From Planomonospora sp. ID82291 (GTDB lineage Bacteria; Actinomycetota; Actinomycetes; Streptosporangiales; Streptosporangiaceae), in assembly GCF_015711645.1 (NCBI RefSeq), contig NZ_JABTEX010000001.1:744001-808000 (forward strand): DNA of 64,000 nt. Reading direction: 5' to 3'. The notes below the pieces were generated by a model. That model had not been told where the DNA came from. It saw only the letters and a program-made list of their open reading frames with translations, and ran no database searches. This document shows positions 16,494-24,112 of the stretch, piece by piece (position 1 is the stretch's first letter; every line of letters begins with the position of its first letter). Position numbers and translations under genes: made by a program.

Positions 16494-18008
16494 ATGCGTT
16501 TCACCAAGTCCCTGGCAGCCGCCGGTGCCCTCGGCCTCGCCGTACTGACCGCTTCCCCGGCGCTCGCCGACGACCTCGACGGCGTGCCCGCCGATTCCGC
16601 TGTCAGCCTGACCGGGGCGCAGGACGACCTCAGCGCCACCGCCTCCGAGGGGGTGACCCCCGAGAGCGCGCCCGCCGCCGTGCCCGCCGCCGCCCCGGAG
16701 GCCGCCGCCCCGGAGGCGGTGGCCGAGGCGCCCGAGGCGCCCGAGGCGGAGCCCGCCCCCGCGGTCGAGGCCGATCCCGTCCCTGCCGAGAAGCCCGCGG
16801 AGAAGCCCGCCGACCCCGCCCCCGCCCCCGCGCAGGATCCCGTCCCCGCGCCGCCGGCGGCGGAGGAGCCCGGTCCCGCGTCGGGGCCGGCCCCCCGGCC
16901 CGGTGACGTCGTGGAGGTCAAGCGGCCGGTCATCGACTCGGCCGTCGTCACCCCCGGCACCGTCGTGCGCGGCGGCGCCTACAGCGTCACCGTCCGCACC
17001 CTGGAGGTGCCGAACGGCGCCCGCGTCTTCGTCCGGGGCATCGGCGGCAGGAGCGCCGCGGGCATCATCCGCTCGGGCCGGGCCGTCATCGGGATGACCG
17101 TCCCTGCCGACGCCCGCCTCGGCGAGCACACCCTGCGCGTCAGCGTCACCCGCGCCGAGCCGGTCGAGACCTGGGCGGTCGTCAAGGCCGCGCCGGTCGC
17201 CTCGCTGGACCTGCGCACCAGCCCCGGCAGCGTCCGCGCCGGGCAGACCTACCAGGCCGTCATCAGCACGAAGCGGGCCAAGCCCGGCACCGTGGTCACC
17301 GTCAAGGACCTGGCCGGCCGCCTCCACCGGGTCAGGCTCGACGCGCGCGGCTGCGCACGGATCACCCTGACCGTGCCCAAGGGCACCCGGCCCGGCCGCT
17401 ACGCGGTCTCGGCCTCGCTGCCGGACGGCGCCCGCGACGCCGCCGCCCTGACCGTCGTCAGGACGCCGCTGCCCGCGGGCCGGATCGCCCTGGACCTGAC
17501 CCCGGACACGGTCACGGCGGGCGGGAGGTTCACCGCGCTGATCGCGACCACGTACGTGGCCCCCGGCACCCGGGTCACCCTCGTCGACCCGGCCGGCCGC
17601 AGGTTCAGCCTCAAGCTCGACCGCAACGGCTCCGCCATCAAGCGGTTCCACGTCCCGTCCAGCACCGACGCGGGCTCCTACTGGTTCACCGCCAAGCTGC
17701 CCACCGGCCAGAAGTCCTCGGCCCGGCTGACGGTCAAGGGCTGGAAGGCGTCCGCCGGCACGCACACGCACGTCCACACGCACGTCCACACGCGGACGAA
17801 CGTCTACACGAAGGTCTACACGTCCGCCTACACCCCCCGGGGCGGCGCGCAGACCGGCGGTGGCCGCATCGAGCAGAACCTCGCGGCGAGCACCTCCGGC
17901 ACCGGCTCCTCGCCCTTCGCCGCACTGGCGCTCGGCGGCACGCTGATCGCCGGCGGCTCCGGCGCGGCCCTGTTCGGCCGCTTCGGCCGCTTCGGCCGCC
18001 AGGGCTGA
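16494..18008 (+). CDS. secreted surface protein with Pro/Ala/Glu-rich stalk, Ig-like repeats and His/Thr-rich stretch
   Basis: A 504-residue exported protein. Residues 1-25 are a signal peptide ending SPALA, with cleavage before DD. Residues about 60-140 are rich in Pro, Ala and Glu (stalk). Three Ig-like beta-sandwich repeats of roughly 95 residues follow, each starting with a T/SPGxVxxGxxY-like strand. Residues about 422-447 form a short repeat of Thr with His, then Tyr (THTHVHTHVHT, then NVYTKVYTSAYT). The C-terminus is a hydrophobic segment followed by RFGRFGRQG, which would hold it in the membrane; no LPxTG is visible. I chose the ATG at 16494 (GGGGAG upstream) over an earlier in-frame start. 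The sortase gene follows 212 bases downstream, so it may be the substrate, though the sorting signal is not clear. Confidence 0.8.
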   Translation: MRFTKSLAAAGALGLAVLTASPALADDLDGVPADSAVSLTGAQDDLSATASEGVTPESAPAAVPAAAPEAAAPEAVAEAPEAPEAEPAPAVEADPVPAEKPAEKPADPAPAPAQDPVPAPPAAEEPGPASGPAPRPGDVVEVKRPVIDSAVVTPGTVVRGGAYSVTVRTLEVPNGARVFVRGIGGRSAAGIIRSGRAVIGMTVPADARLGEHTLRVSVTRAEPVETWAVVKAAPVASLDLRTSPGSVRAGQTYQAVISTKRAKPGTVVTVKDLAGRLHRVRLDARGCARITLTVPKGTRPGRYAVSASLPDGARDAAALTVVRTPLPAGRIALDLTPDTVTAGGRFTALIATTYVAPGTRVTLVDPAGRRFSLKLDRNGSAIKRFHVPSSTDAGSYWFTAKLPTGQKSSARLTVKGWKASAGTHTHVHTHVHTRTNVYTKVYTSAYTPRGGAQTGGGRIEQNLAASTSGTGSSPFAALALGGTLIAGGSGAALFGRFGRFGRQG

Positions 18009-18122
18009 GGCTCCACCGGGGCTGAGGCTCCACGGAGCCGACGCTCCACGGAGCCGACGCTCTACGGAGTCGGCGCTTCACGGAGCCGACGCTCCACGGA
18101 GTCGGCGCTTCACGGAGCCGAC
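18002..18122. repeat. tandem repeats at the 3' end of the surface-protein gene
   Basis: GGGCTGAGGCTCCAC, which contains the stop codon, occurs at 18002-18016 and 18019-18033. It runs into six copies of a 16-base unit GCTCCACGGAGCCGAC (18027-18122) with alternating CC/TC variants. Each unit holds a small inverted repeat around CTCCACGGAG, so the array could also form serial hairpins and act as a terminator. Confidence 0.9.
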
Positions 18123-18220
18123 GCTTCATCGAAGGCGCGGACCCGATCCCCGGGTCCGCGCCCCGCCCCGATCAGACCGTCCCGATCCGACCATCCCGAT
18201 CTGAGGCAGGTGTCCCGGCC

Positions 18221-18970
18221 ATGTCCGGCCCCACTTCGTCCAAGCGCCGCATCGCCGTCACCACGGGAGCGGCCCTGGCGATCTTCTGCGGCGTGCTCGT
18301 CACCGGAGCCGCCCTGGCCGACGACCCGCCCTCCGCCCTCCCGGTGCCGGGTGCGGTCCAGGAGGACTCCGCCGGAGCCGGGGCCCCGGAGTCCTCGGAC
18401 TCCGGGGACTCCGCCGGGTCCTCCGCCGGGTCCTCGAAGGCGGACGGGTCCAAGAAGTCCGCCAAGAAGTCCGGCGCCGCGGGCGAGCCGGCGTTCGGCA
18501 CCGCCGAGGCGATGAGCGGGTCCGAGCCGGTCAGCCTGGACATCCCCGCGATCGGGGTGAAGGGCGCGCCGATCGATCCGGTCGGCCTGAACGCCGACCA
18601 GACCGTCGAGGTCCCCGCGCTGGACCGCCCGGAGCTCGTCGGCTGGTACAGGCACCGCCCGACGCCCGGCGAGGCGGGCCCCGCCGTACTGCTCGGGCAC
18701 GTGGACGCCTACGGCAGGCCCGCGGTCTTCGCCAGGACGCACACCCTCAAGCCCGGCGACACCGTCAAGGTCGCGCGCGCCGACGGCACGACCGCCGTCT
18801 TCACCGTGGACGAGCTGGAGCGGGTGGACAAGGACGCCTTCCCCACCGACCGGGTGTACGGCGAGACCGCCGCGCCCGAGCTCCGGCTGATCACCTGCGG
18901 CGGCGCCTTCGACGCGGCCACCGGGCACTACGAGGACAACATCATCGTCTACGCCCACCTGAAGGCGTGA
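18221..18970 (+). CDS. class F-type sortase
   Basis: A 249-residue sortase-like transpeptidase. There is an N-terminal hydrophobic segment, a Ser/Gly/Ala-rich linker to about residue 85, then the sortase beta-barrel. Catalytic His160 lies in LLGHVD and Cys226 in LRLITCGG. The strand after the Cys (GAFDAATGHYEDNIIVYAHL) has no Arg, although sortases normally place their third catalytic residue there. It lies just downstream of a secreted Ig-like protein. It would act outside the membrane, linking surface proteins to peptidoglycan, but the substrate signal is not evident. Confidence 0.85.
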   Translation: MSGPTSSKRRIAVTTGAALAIFCGVLVTGAALADDPPSALPVPGAVQEDSAGAGAPESSDSGDSAGSSAGSSKADGSKKSAKKSGAAGEPAFGTAEAMSGSEPVSLDIPAIGVKGAPIDPVGLNADQTVEVPALDRPELVGWYRHRPTPGEAGPAVLLGHVDAYGRPAVFARTHTLKPGDTVKVARADGTTAVFTVDELERVDKDAFPTDRVYGETAAPELRLITCGGAFDAATGHYEDNIIVYAHLKA

Positions 18971-19020
18971 CCTCCGCACCCTCCGCACCCTCCGCGTCCC
19001 CGCCACCCGCCGGGACTCCC

Positions 19021-19095
19021 GCCCTCCGCGCCTCCTCGGCCCGAGGCTCCCCGCCCTCCGCGCCTCCTCGGCCCGAGGCTCCCCGCCCTCCGCGT
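19021..19095. repeat. 32-bp tandem repeat with internal hairpin
   Basis: Two exact copies of a 32-base unit (19021-19052, 19053-19084) and the start of a third. Each unit contains CCTCGGCCCGAGG, a six-base stem hairpin. The array lies between the sortase stop and the enoyl-CoA hydratase promoter and could end sortase transcription. The rest of 18971-19150 is C-rich low-complexity sequence. Confidence 0.85.
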
Positions 19096-19169
19096 CCCAG
19101 GGTCCCCGCGATCCCCGGATCCCGCCCGGCCGTCTGGCGGCACGGGCGGGACCCGATCTAGGATCACCT

Positions 19170-19183
19170 AACAAGCGCTTGGG
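19170..19183. promoter_or_regulatory. KstR2-like operator upstream of enoyl-CoA hydratase
   Basis: AACAAGCGCTTGGG contains the perfect ten-base palindrome CAAGCGCTTG at 19172-19181. It matches ANCAAGNNCTTGNT except for the final T. It lies 20 bases before the GTG start and just downstream of a possible -10 box, TAGGAT, at 19159-19164, a good place for a repressor. Confidence 0.5.
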
Positions 19184-19202
19184 GCAACAACGGAGGTCGT
19201 CC

Positions 19203-20018
19203 GTGGAACCGCTGCCGATCAGCACGCCGCACTGCCGGGTCGAGCGCGACGGCCACGTCGTCGTCGTGACCATGGACCGGCCCGAGGCGAAGAACGCCCT
19301 CTCCACGGACATGCTGGTCGGCCTGGCCGACGCCTGGGCCTACGTCTCCGACGAGCCGGAGGTCCGCGTCGCCGTGCTGACCGGCGCGAACGGCACCTTC
19401 TGCGCGGGCGCCGACCTCAAGGCCATGGGCCGGCCGTCGTCCGATCCGCGCGTCGCCGAGCGGGCCGCGCAGATCCCCGACTACCACTGGAAGGGCCTGC
19501 TCCGCGATTCCGGCGCGCTGCCCACCAAGCCCGTCGTCTGCGCGGTCGAGGGCCACGCCGTGGCCGGGGGCACCGAGCTGCTCGTCGGCACCGACCTGCG
19601 CGTGGTCGCCGAGTCGGCCGTCCTCGGCCTGTTCGAGGCCCGCCGCGCGCTCTTCCCGATGGGCGGCTCCGCGGTCCGGCTGCCCCGGCAGATCCCCTAC
19701 GCCTTCGCCATGGACATCCTGCTGACCGGCCGGGCCGTCACCGCCCGGGAGGCGCTGGCCATGGGCCTGGTCAACCGGGTCGTCCCGGACGGCACCGCGT
19801 TGGAGTCCGCCCTGGAGACCGCCGCGCAGATCGCCGCCTGCGGGCCGCTGGCCGTCCAGGCCATCCTGCGCGCCTGCCGCGAGACCGAGGGCCTGCCCGA
19901 GCCCGAGGCCCTGAAGGTCTCCGACGCCCTCGGCTGGCCGGTGATCGGCTCCGAGGACGCCAAGGAGGGTTCCCTGGCCTTCCGCGAGAAGCGCCCGCCC
20001 GTCTACCGGGGGAAGTGA
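19203..20018 (+). CDS. enoyl-CoA hydratase/isomerase (crotonase family)
   Basis: A 271-residue crotonase-fold enzyme that hydrates or isomerises enoyl-CoA esters. Oxyanion-hole segments are GTFCAGADLKAM near residue 65 and GHAVAGGTELL near 120; FPMGGSAVRLPRQIP follows. The GTG at 19203 was chosen because CGGAGG precedes it and an upstream extension would overlap the operator. A KstR2-like palindrome at the promoter ties it to acyl-CoA or steroid catabolism. It stands alone and is followed by a strong hairpin. The exact substrate is unknown. Confidence 0.9.
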   Translation: MEPLPISTPHCRVERDGHVVVVTMDRPEAKNALSTDMLVGLADAWAYVSDEPEVRVAVLTGANGTFCAGADLKAMGRPSSDPRVAERAAQIPDYHWKGLLRDSGALPTKPVVCAVEGHAVAGGTELLVGTDLRVVAESAVLGLFEARRALFPMGGSAVRLPRQIPYAFAMDILLTGRAVTAREALAMGLVNRVVPDGTALESALETAAQIAACGPLAVQAILRACRETEGLPEPEALKVSDALGWPVIGSEDAKEGSLAFREKRPPVYRGK

Positions 20019-20062
20019 AGCGCCCGGCACGCTCCAGTCGAGAACAAAACGCCCCTTGAGAC

Positions 20063-20104
20063 GGCGTGGTTGTGGACGACCAGGCGGTCGTCCACAACCA
20101 CGCC
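20063..20104. terminator. 19-bp perfect hairpin terminator
   Basis: A 19-base perfect stem (20063-20081 with 20086-20104) and a four-base loop AGGC lie between two convergent genes. Read on the minus strand the stem is followed by a stretch containing GTTTTG, so it is best suited to end the accessory operon reading leftwards. It can also serve the hydratase gene. Confidence 0.8.
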
Positions 20105-20113
20105 ATCGGGAAA

Positions 20114-21196
20114 TCAGGCGCGTGCTGCTGTGCTCGGTCCGATCGGTGAGGCCATGAGAGCCGCCTGTAGTTCGGGATCAGTGAAACTGAGAGCGGCGTC
20201 GAAGCGGTATTGGAGGTTGCTGACCAGGCGGGCGATAGTGTTGCCGCAGCCGCCGCTGTTCAGGTAGACACGCATCCACTGTTCGCCGATGTCGAAGGAG
20301 AGCTGTTCGCCCACGTGGAGGTCGACGGCTTCGACCTCGGCGATGTCGGAGGATGCGGACAGTCGAGGTGTGCCCCACAGCCGGAACGGGTCGCGGGAGG
20401 AGAACAGCTCCTCGACGAAGGCTTCAAGGTCTGGGATGGACCTCGAGAAACGGATACCGATGGGGCCTCCCTTCAGCTGCGCTCCGATGTCGTTCCCCGG
20501 TCCGTCGAGAGGAGTCCATGAGATGGATTTCCGCTCGCACAGGAGCACGAGGCTCCGATAGCGGTCCACGATGTTCTGAACGAACTGGAAGTGGAGCTCA
20601 GGCGAGGTTCCCGACACGGCGAATCGCCCCTTCCGGTTCACACCTTCTCGGACGGTCCCGAACTCATCATCTGCCACGACCACTTCGACGGCGTCGTACG
20701 CGGCGGCAGACCGCAGGCCCTTGGCATGGAGGTACTCGTCGAGTAGCGCGGCACCGCCACCGGAAGCCTGAAGCTTGAGGTCGTCCATCTCGGAGGAGGA
20801 ATCGCGCAGAAGCTTGCTGCCATCGAACCTGACGCGGGTCTTGCGTCGTTGCGCGCCGGGCCAGGGCTCGCGTAGGTGTTCTGATGGGAGCCACAACCAG
20901 TCGAGGTCTCTCCTGGCGCTGACCTGCTTGTTGAGGTAGGCGGCGGCAACGCCGGTGGGCATGTCGGTGTGGAAGCTCCAGAACCGGCCATCGAGCTGAT
21001 CCACCCAGAAGTCCCCATCGGCGGTCTGGAGCCTGAAGAGATAGGCGTCGTCCGTTGCGACCAGACGGCCTTGCTCCATGAAGGATTCGAGGAACGCGAC
21101 GGGGTCGCCTTGGGGGTGCACCTCAAGTACGAACGTCTTCGTAGGCGAGCTCGGACTCATGGAGAGATGCTCGGCCATCTGTGCACGGCTGCTCAT
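20114..21196 (-). CDS. uncharacterised protein, partner of a nuclease-like gene
   Basis: A 360-residue soluble protein that I do not recognise. There is no signal peptide or membrane segment. It is rich in aromatic and acidic residues, for example DGDFWVDQLDGRFWSFHTDM near residue 60, and has several predicted beta-strand-like stretches (YDAVEVVVADDE). Its start codon overlaps the stop of the upstream nuclease-like gene (ATGA), so the two are translationally coupled. Base composition is less G+C-rich than the flanking genes and codon use is more relaxed, which suggests horizontal acquisition. A strong terminator follows. It could be a specificity, inhibitor or sensor subunit of the nuclease; no function is assigned. 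Confidence 0.75.
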   Translation of the reverse strand: MSSRAQMAEHLSMSPSSPTKTFVLEVHPQGDPVAFLESFMEQGRLVATDDAYLFRLQTADGDFWVDQLDGRFWSFHTDMPTGVAAAYLNKQVSARRDLDWLWLPSEHLREPWPGAQRRKTRVRFDGSKLLRDSSSEMDDLKLQASGGGAALLDEYLHAKGLRSAAAYDAVEVVVADDEFGTVREGVNRKGRFAVSGTSPELHFQFVQNIVDRYRSLVLLCERKSISWTPLDGPGNDIGAQLKGGPIGIRFSRSIPDLEAFVEELFSSRDPFRLWGTPRLSASSDIAEVEAVDLHVGEQLSFDIGEQWMRVYLNSGGCGNTIARLVSNLQYRFDAALSFTDPELQAALMASPIGPSTAARA

Positions 21197-22152
21197 GGCG
21201 TCCCCTCGGGCTGCTCGTTCTTGCTGTCGTCCGTCCCCTCGTCTGCTTTGTCCAGCTCATCGAGAAGGTCTGTCTGACCAGGTATAATAACCGACCCTCT
21301 GCGCCTGCGCCTAGATTGACTTGACCGTGCGAGCGCCTGATACGCCTGGGTCCGTCCTCTCGGGTCATTCGACTCAGGGGTCTTGAGCAGGGAGACCCAG
21401 CCATCCCGGTTGGGCGGAGGTCCGTGAAACCTGAAAGTCTGCGGGTTGTCATCGGCGATATGGCGGGCTGCTTCGCCCACCTTCTGCTTCAAGGCGGTCT
21501 GGGCTCTCCGACCGAACAGGGCGAAATGCCTGACCGACTGCTCGGTCAGAGCAGCCAGCGTGATTTCGGGAATGCTCCGGGTGAGCGCTGCGACGAGCGC
21601 TCCGAGGACGTGGGGTTCGACGACGCTCACGTCCGAGTCCATGTCGAAGGGGATGAGCCGTGAGGGTGGAGCCACCAACTGGACGGGTGTCGTGAAGATC
21701 CTCTGAAGCCGTTCGCTGGGGATGTCGGTCTCCAGCGTGATCTTCTGATCGTATACCGCGAGGATCGGGAAAGTGACGCCTGCCGTGGAGAGGCCCAGCC
21801 GTACCCGGCCCACGTGGTCGCCGAGGCAGGCGTAGACGACGTCCAGTGAGGGGGTGACCCGCTGGAACAGATCGATGCGGGCCTGGCGTATCACGGTGGC
21901 GGCGTCCAGCACGGCATATCTGGCGCACTGCGGTTCTTCGATGTTCCCGCCGCACTTGGACTCGATGGCCAGGATGTGGCCGGTGTTCCCGTTGGCGAGG
22001 ATGACGTCGATGACCACGTTTCCCGCCGGTGTGGTGACCGGGGCCTCGAGTCCGGCCACTCGGTACCCGTGTTCCGCGAGCACGGCGGGATTGATGCCGT
22101 CGGGAGTGGCGAGATCGATCATCGCGTTGATCGGTATGAGGCGCCTCTCCAA
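21193..22152 (-). CDS. PD-(D/E)XK nuclease-like protein
   Basis: A 319-residue protein. Asp49 (VVIDV), Glu64-Ser-Lys66 (LAIESKCG) and Gln75-to-Tyr79 (QCARY) reproduce the D, ExK and QxxxY signature of the RecB/Cas4 branch of PD-(D/E)XK nucleases. The middle and C-terminal parts are not recognisable. The tail is first Arg-rich (SQSRRRRRGS) and then acidic and presumably disordered. The start is TTG at 22152 with AGGGGAG upstream; the next ATG (22122) is possible but would still keep the motif. It is the first gene of a two-gene operon of foreign composition. Function as a restriction or defence nuclease is inferred from the motif and setting only. Confidence 0.75.
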   Translation of the reverse strand: MERRLIPINAMIDLATPDGINPAVLAEHGYRVAGLEAPVTTPAGNVVIDVILANGNTGHILAIESKCGGNIEEPQCARYAVLDAATVIRQARIDLFQRVTPSLDVVYACLGDHVGRVRLGLSTAGVTFPILAVYDQKITLETDIPSERLQRIFTTPVQLVAPPSRLIPFDMDSDVSVVEPHVLGALVAALTRSIPEITLAALTEQSVRHFALFGRRAQTALKQKVGEAARHIADDNPQTFRFHGPPPNRDGWVSLLKTPESNDPRGRTQAYQALARSSQSRRRRRGSVIIPGQTDLLDELDKADEGTDDSKNEQPEGTP

Positions 22153-22194
22153 CTACTCTCCCCTACAGTCTCGACGTGCCGGTGACATTACGCC

Positions 22195-22227
22195 CTGATC
22201 GCTACCGCTGCCCGCGATATCGATCAG
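22195..22227. promoter_or_regulatory. inverted repeat upstream of the nuclease-like operon
   Basis: CTGATCG (22195-22201) and CGATCAG (22221-22227) form a seven-base inverted repeat with a 19-base spacer, 43-75 bases before the TTG start. It could be an operator of the two-gene operon. Confidence 0.3.
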
Positions 22228-22315
22228 AATGTGACTGTCGGTAGGAGATCCGCTGCGCGCTGCGCTCGCAGGAGCGCCATCGAACAGGGAAGAGCATCCG
22301 GTCTATCCTGCGCAC

Positions 22316-22746
22316 ATGGTGATCACCGATGAGGAGTTGGCTCTGACGGCGGCGCAGGCGGGAGCCACCGTCGTGCAGGCCATGTACGGCGCGCCGCTGA
22401 CGCGTCTGGGGAAGTCTGCGGGTGACTTCGCCACGTCCGCGGACATCGAGGCGGAGAAGGCCATCCTCGACGTCATCCGCACGGCTCGACCGGACGATGC
22501 CGTGACGGCCGAGGAGAGCGGAAGCACCGGCCCGGACGGCGCGGCGTCACCGACGGCCACCTACGGGACAGTGTGCACTTCGCCGCCGGGATCGCACTGT
22601 GCCTGGCCGCCGGATGCCTGGTAACCGGTATCGACGGTCAACCGTTGCACACCGGTGCGGGCGGACTCGTCGTGGCGGCCGACCGGGAGACGCACACCGC
22701 GTTGCTGGATCTCATCGACGACCGGTTCCCCCGCTTCGCCCACTGA
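22316..22746 (+). pseudogene. inositol monophosphatase family protein, internally deleted
   Basis: The first about 80 codons read as the N-terminus of an inositol monophosphatase (TDEELALTAAQAGATVV, then TAEESGSTGPDGAA). The frame then shifts, and the C-terminal part continues in another frame from about 22569 (VHFAAGIALCLAAGCLVTG to the TGA at 22744). The middle of the protein, including the metal-binding WLVDPLDGT-type motif, is absent. In the intact family that region spans roughly 80-100 residues. This is an ancient or recent deletion and the remnant cannot be catalytic. Confidence 0.8.
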
Positions 22747-22799
22747 TCCACCGGCGCGGCCGCTCTCATGAGCCGCCCGGCACCGCCCTCACAGGACCG

Positions 22800-23150
22800 T
22801 CACATGCCGGACCTGCGGCGGCCGACGACGAGCAGCCCGGCGCCTCCGGCGAGACCGGCGACCGCACCGGCGGCCAGGAACTGCGCGCCCTGCGTCTGGG
22901 AGTCGTGCTCCTCCTGGTCGAGCTCGGCGAACTGCGCGCGCCGCCCGGCCTCACCCGTCAGCTGCTCGTGGCGGGCCGGGTCGCTCTCCTTGACGGACTC
23001 GGCCTCGCGGAGCAGGTCCTCCGCCGCCTGGAGGCTCGCATCGATCCGCGCCGCGGTCTCACCGGCCCGGGAGAACGCGAACGCGCTCAACCCCGCGGCG
23101 ACCAGGCCGACCACCAGCAGCCCGGCCCCGAGCCACGACATCCACTTCAC
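22800..23150 (-). CDS. small membrane protein with two transmembrane segments
   Basis: A 116-residue protein. Hydrophobic segments lie at residues about 5-27 and 92-110, with an acidic and Gln/Ala-rich, helix-prone stretch between them (AARIDASLQAAEDLLREAES), and the C-terminus RRRSGM is basic. GTG is the start, with GGAGGAG 9-15 bases upstream. No family is recognised. The central helix could form a coiled coil outside or inside the cell. It lies within the accessory island. Confidence 0.65.
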   Translation of the reverse strand: MKWMSWLGAGLLVVGLVAAGLSAFAFSRAGETAARIDASLQAAEDLLREAESVKESDPARHEQLTGEAGRRAQFAELDQEEHDSQTQGAQFLAAGAVAGLAGGAGLLVVGRRRSGM

Positions 23151-23402
23151 CGTGTTCTCCTCCGCACTCGCTCACCTGCGGCCCCGGTGCCTCCGGGCCG
23201 CGCGCAGGCAACGGTAGTGCCGCGTTCCGCCTGGTCACGCCCGCCGTACGGATGACCCGGCCTCCCCCGCCCGGGTGACCTGCCGGGACACCGCCAAGCC
23301 CGTGTACAGCCGGTCCGGGCCGCATCCGCCGTCCGGGCCGGCTCGGAGGTCGTGCGACGGCCACCGGTCCACACGTCCCGGTTGTCGCCTCACCCTTGAG
23401 AA

Positions 23403-23420
23403 CGTACAATTTTCTGTACA
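23403..23420. promoter_or_regulatory. YefM-YoeB type operator
   Basis: Hexamers CGTACA (23403-23408) and TGTACA (23415-23420) are spaced 12 bases start to start, one helical turn, just upstream of yefM. The E. coli yefM-yoeB operator uses TGTACA hexamers with the same spacing. Confidence 0.6.
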
Positions 23421-23438
23421 TGCCTGGAGGTGGATCGC

Positions 23439-23690
23439 ATGAAGATCATGACCTACTCCGAATCCCGCGCGAAGTACGCCGAGACCCTCAACTCCGTCGT
23501 CGACGACCGCGAAGAGGTGGTCATCACGCGTGCCGGCCACGACCCGGTGGTCATCGTCGCGCTCGACGACTACGAGTCGCTGAAGGAGACCGCCTACCTG
23601 CTCCGGAGCCCGGAGAACGCCCGCCGCCTGCTGGCCTCCATCGACCGGCTCGAGCACGGCGGCGGAACGGAACGGCCCCTCGCGGAATGA
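23439..23690 (+). CDS. yefM: YefM-family antitoxin
   Basis: An 83-residue Phd/YefM antitoxin. The N-terminal DNA-binding part is MKIMTYSESRAKYAETLNSV and the dimer core is VVITRAGHDPVVIVALDDYESL. The C-terminal tail (NARRLLASIDRLEHG) would cover the toxin. I took the ATG at 23439, eight bases after GGAGG, rather than a GTG at 23430. The stop overlaps the toxin start (ATGA). It represses its own operon through the TGTACA-type sites upstream. Confidence 0.92.
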   Translation: MKIMTYSESRAKYAETLNSVVDDREEVVITRAGHDPVVIVALDDYESLKETAYLLRSPENARRLLASIDRLEHGGGTERPLAE

Positions 23691-23947
23691 AGATCATGTG
23701 GGACGAGGGCGCCTGGGACGACTACGTCTGGTGGCAGACCGAGGACCGCAAGATCCTCAAGCGGATCAACACCCTCATCAGGGACATCCAGCGCAACGGC
23801 AACGAAGGGATCGGCAAGCCCGAGCCGCTGAAGCACGGGTTCCACGGCTACTGGTCGCGCCGGATCACCGATGAGCACCGGCTCGTCTACAAGGTGGTCG
23901 AGGGCGAGGTCCGCATCGCCGCCTGTCGATACCACTACAGCCCTTGA
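23687..23947 (+). CDS. yoeB: YoeB-family mRNA interferase toxin
   Basis: An 86-residue RelE-superfamily ribosome-dependent endoribonuclease. Catalytic residues fall at the E. coli YoeB positions: Glu46 (PEPLKH), Arg65 (DEHRLVY), His83 and Tyr84 (RYHYSP). It is full length and looks intact. The start overlaps the antitoxin stop by four bases. With yefM it forms a type II toxin-antitoxin pair in the accessory island. Confidence 0.93.
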   Translation: MKIMWDEGAWDDYVWWQTEDRKILKRINTLIRDIQRNGNEGIGKPEPLKHGFHGYWSRRITDEHRLVYKVVEGEVRIAACRYHYSP

Positions 23948-24112
23948 CGGACGTCCCGGAGTCGCGACCCCGAGGACCGGACCTGCTCGAAGGCCGGGGC
24001 GTGAGGTCGCGGTCCCGCTGACGCCTCGAACCCGTGCCGACCGGCCCCGATGGAACGCGACCGGGGGCCGCCTCCGCGGTCCCCGGCCGCGTACGGCCCG
24101 CCGCGTCGGCGG

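Noticed and set aside
21424-21663. Plus-strand frames inside the nuclease-like gene
   Set aside because: No ribosome sites, and the minus-strand frame has coupled start/stop, motif and terminator.
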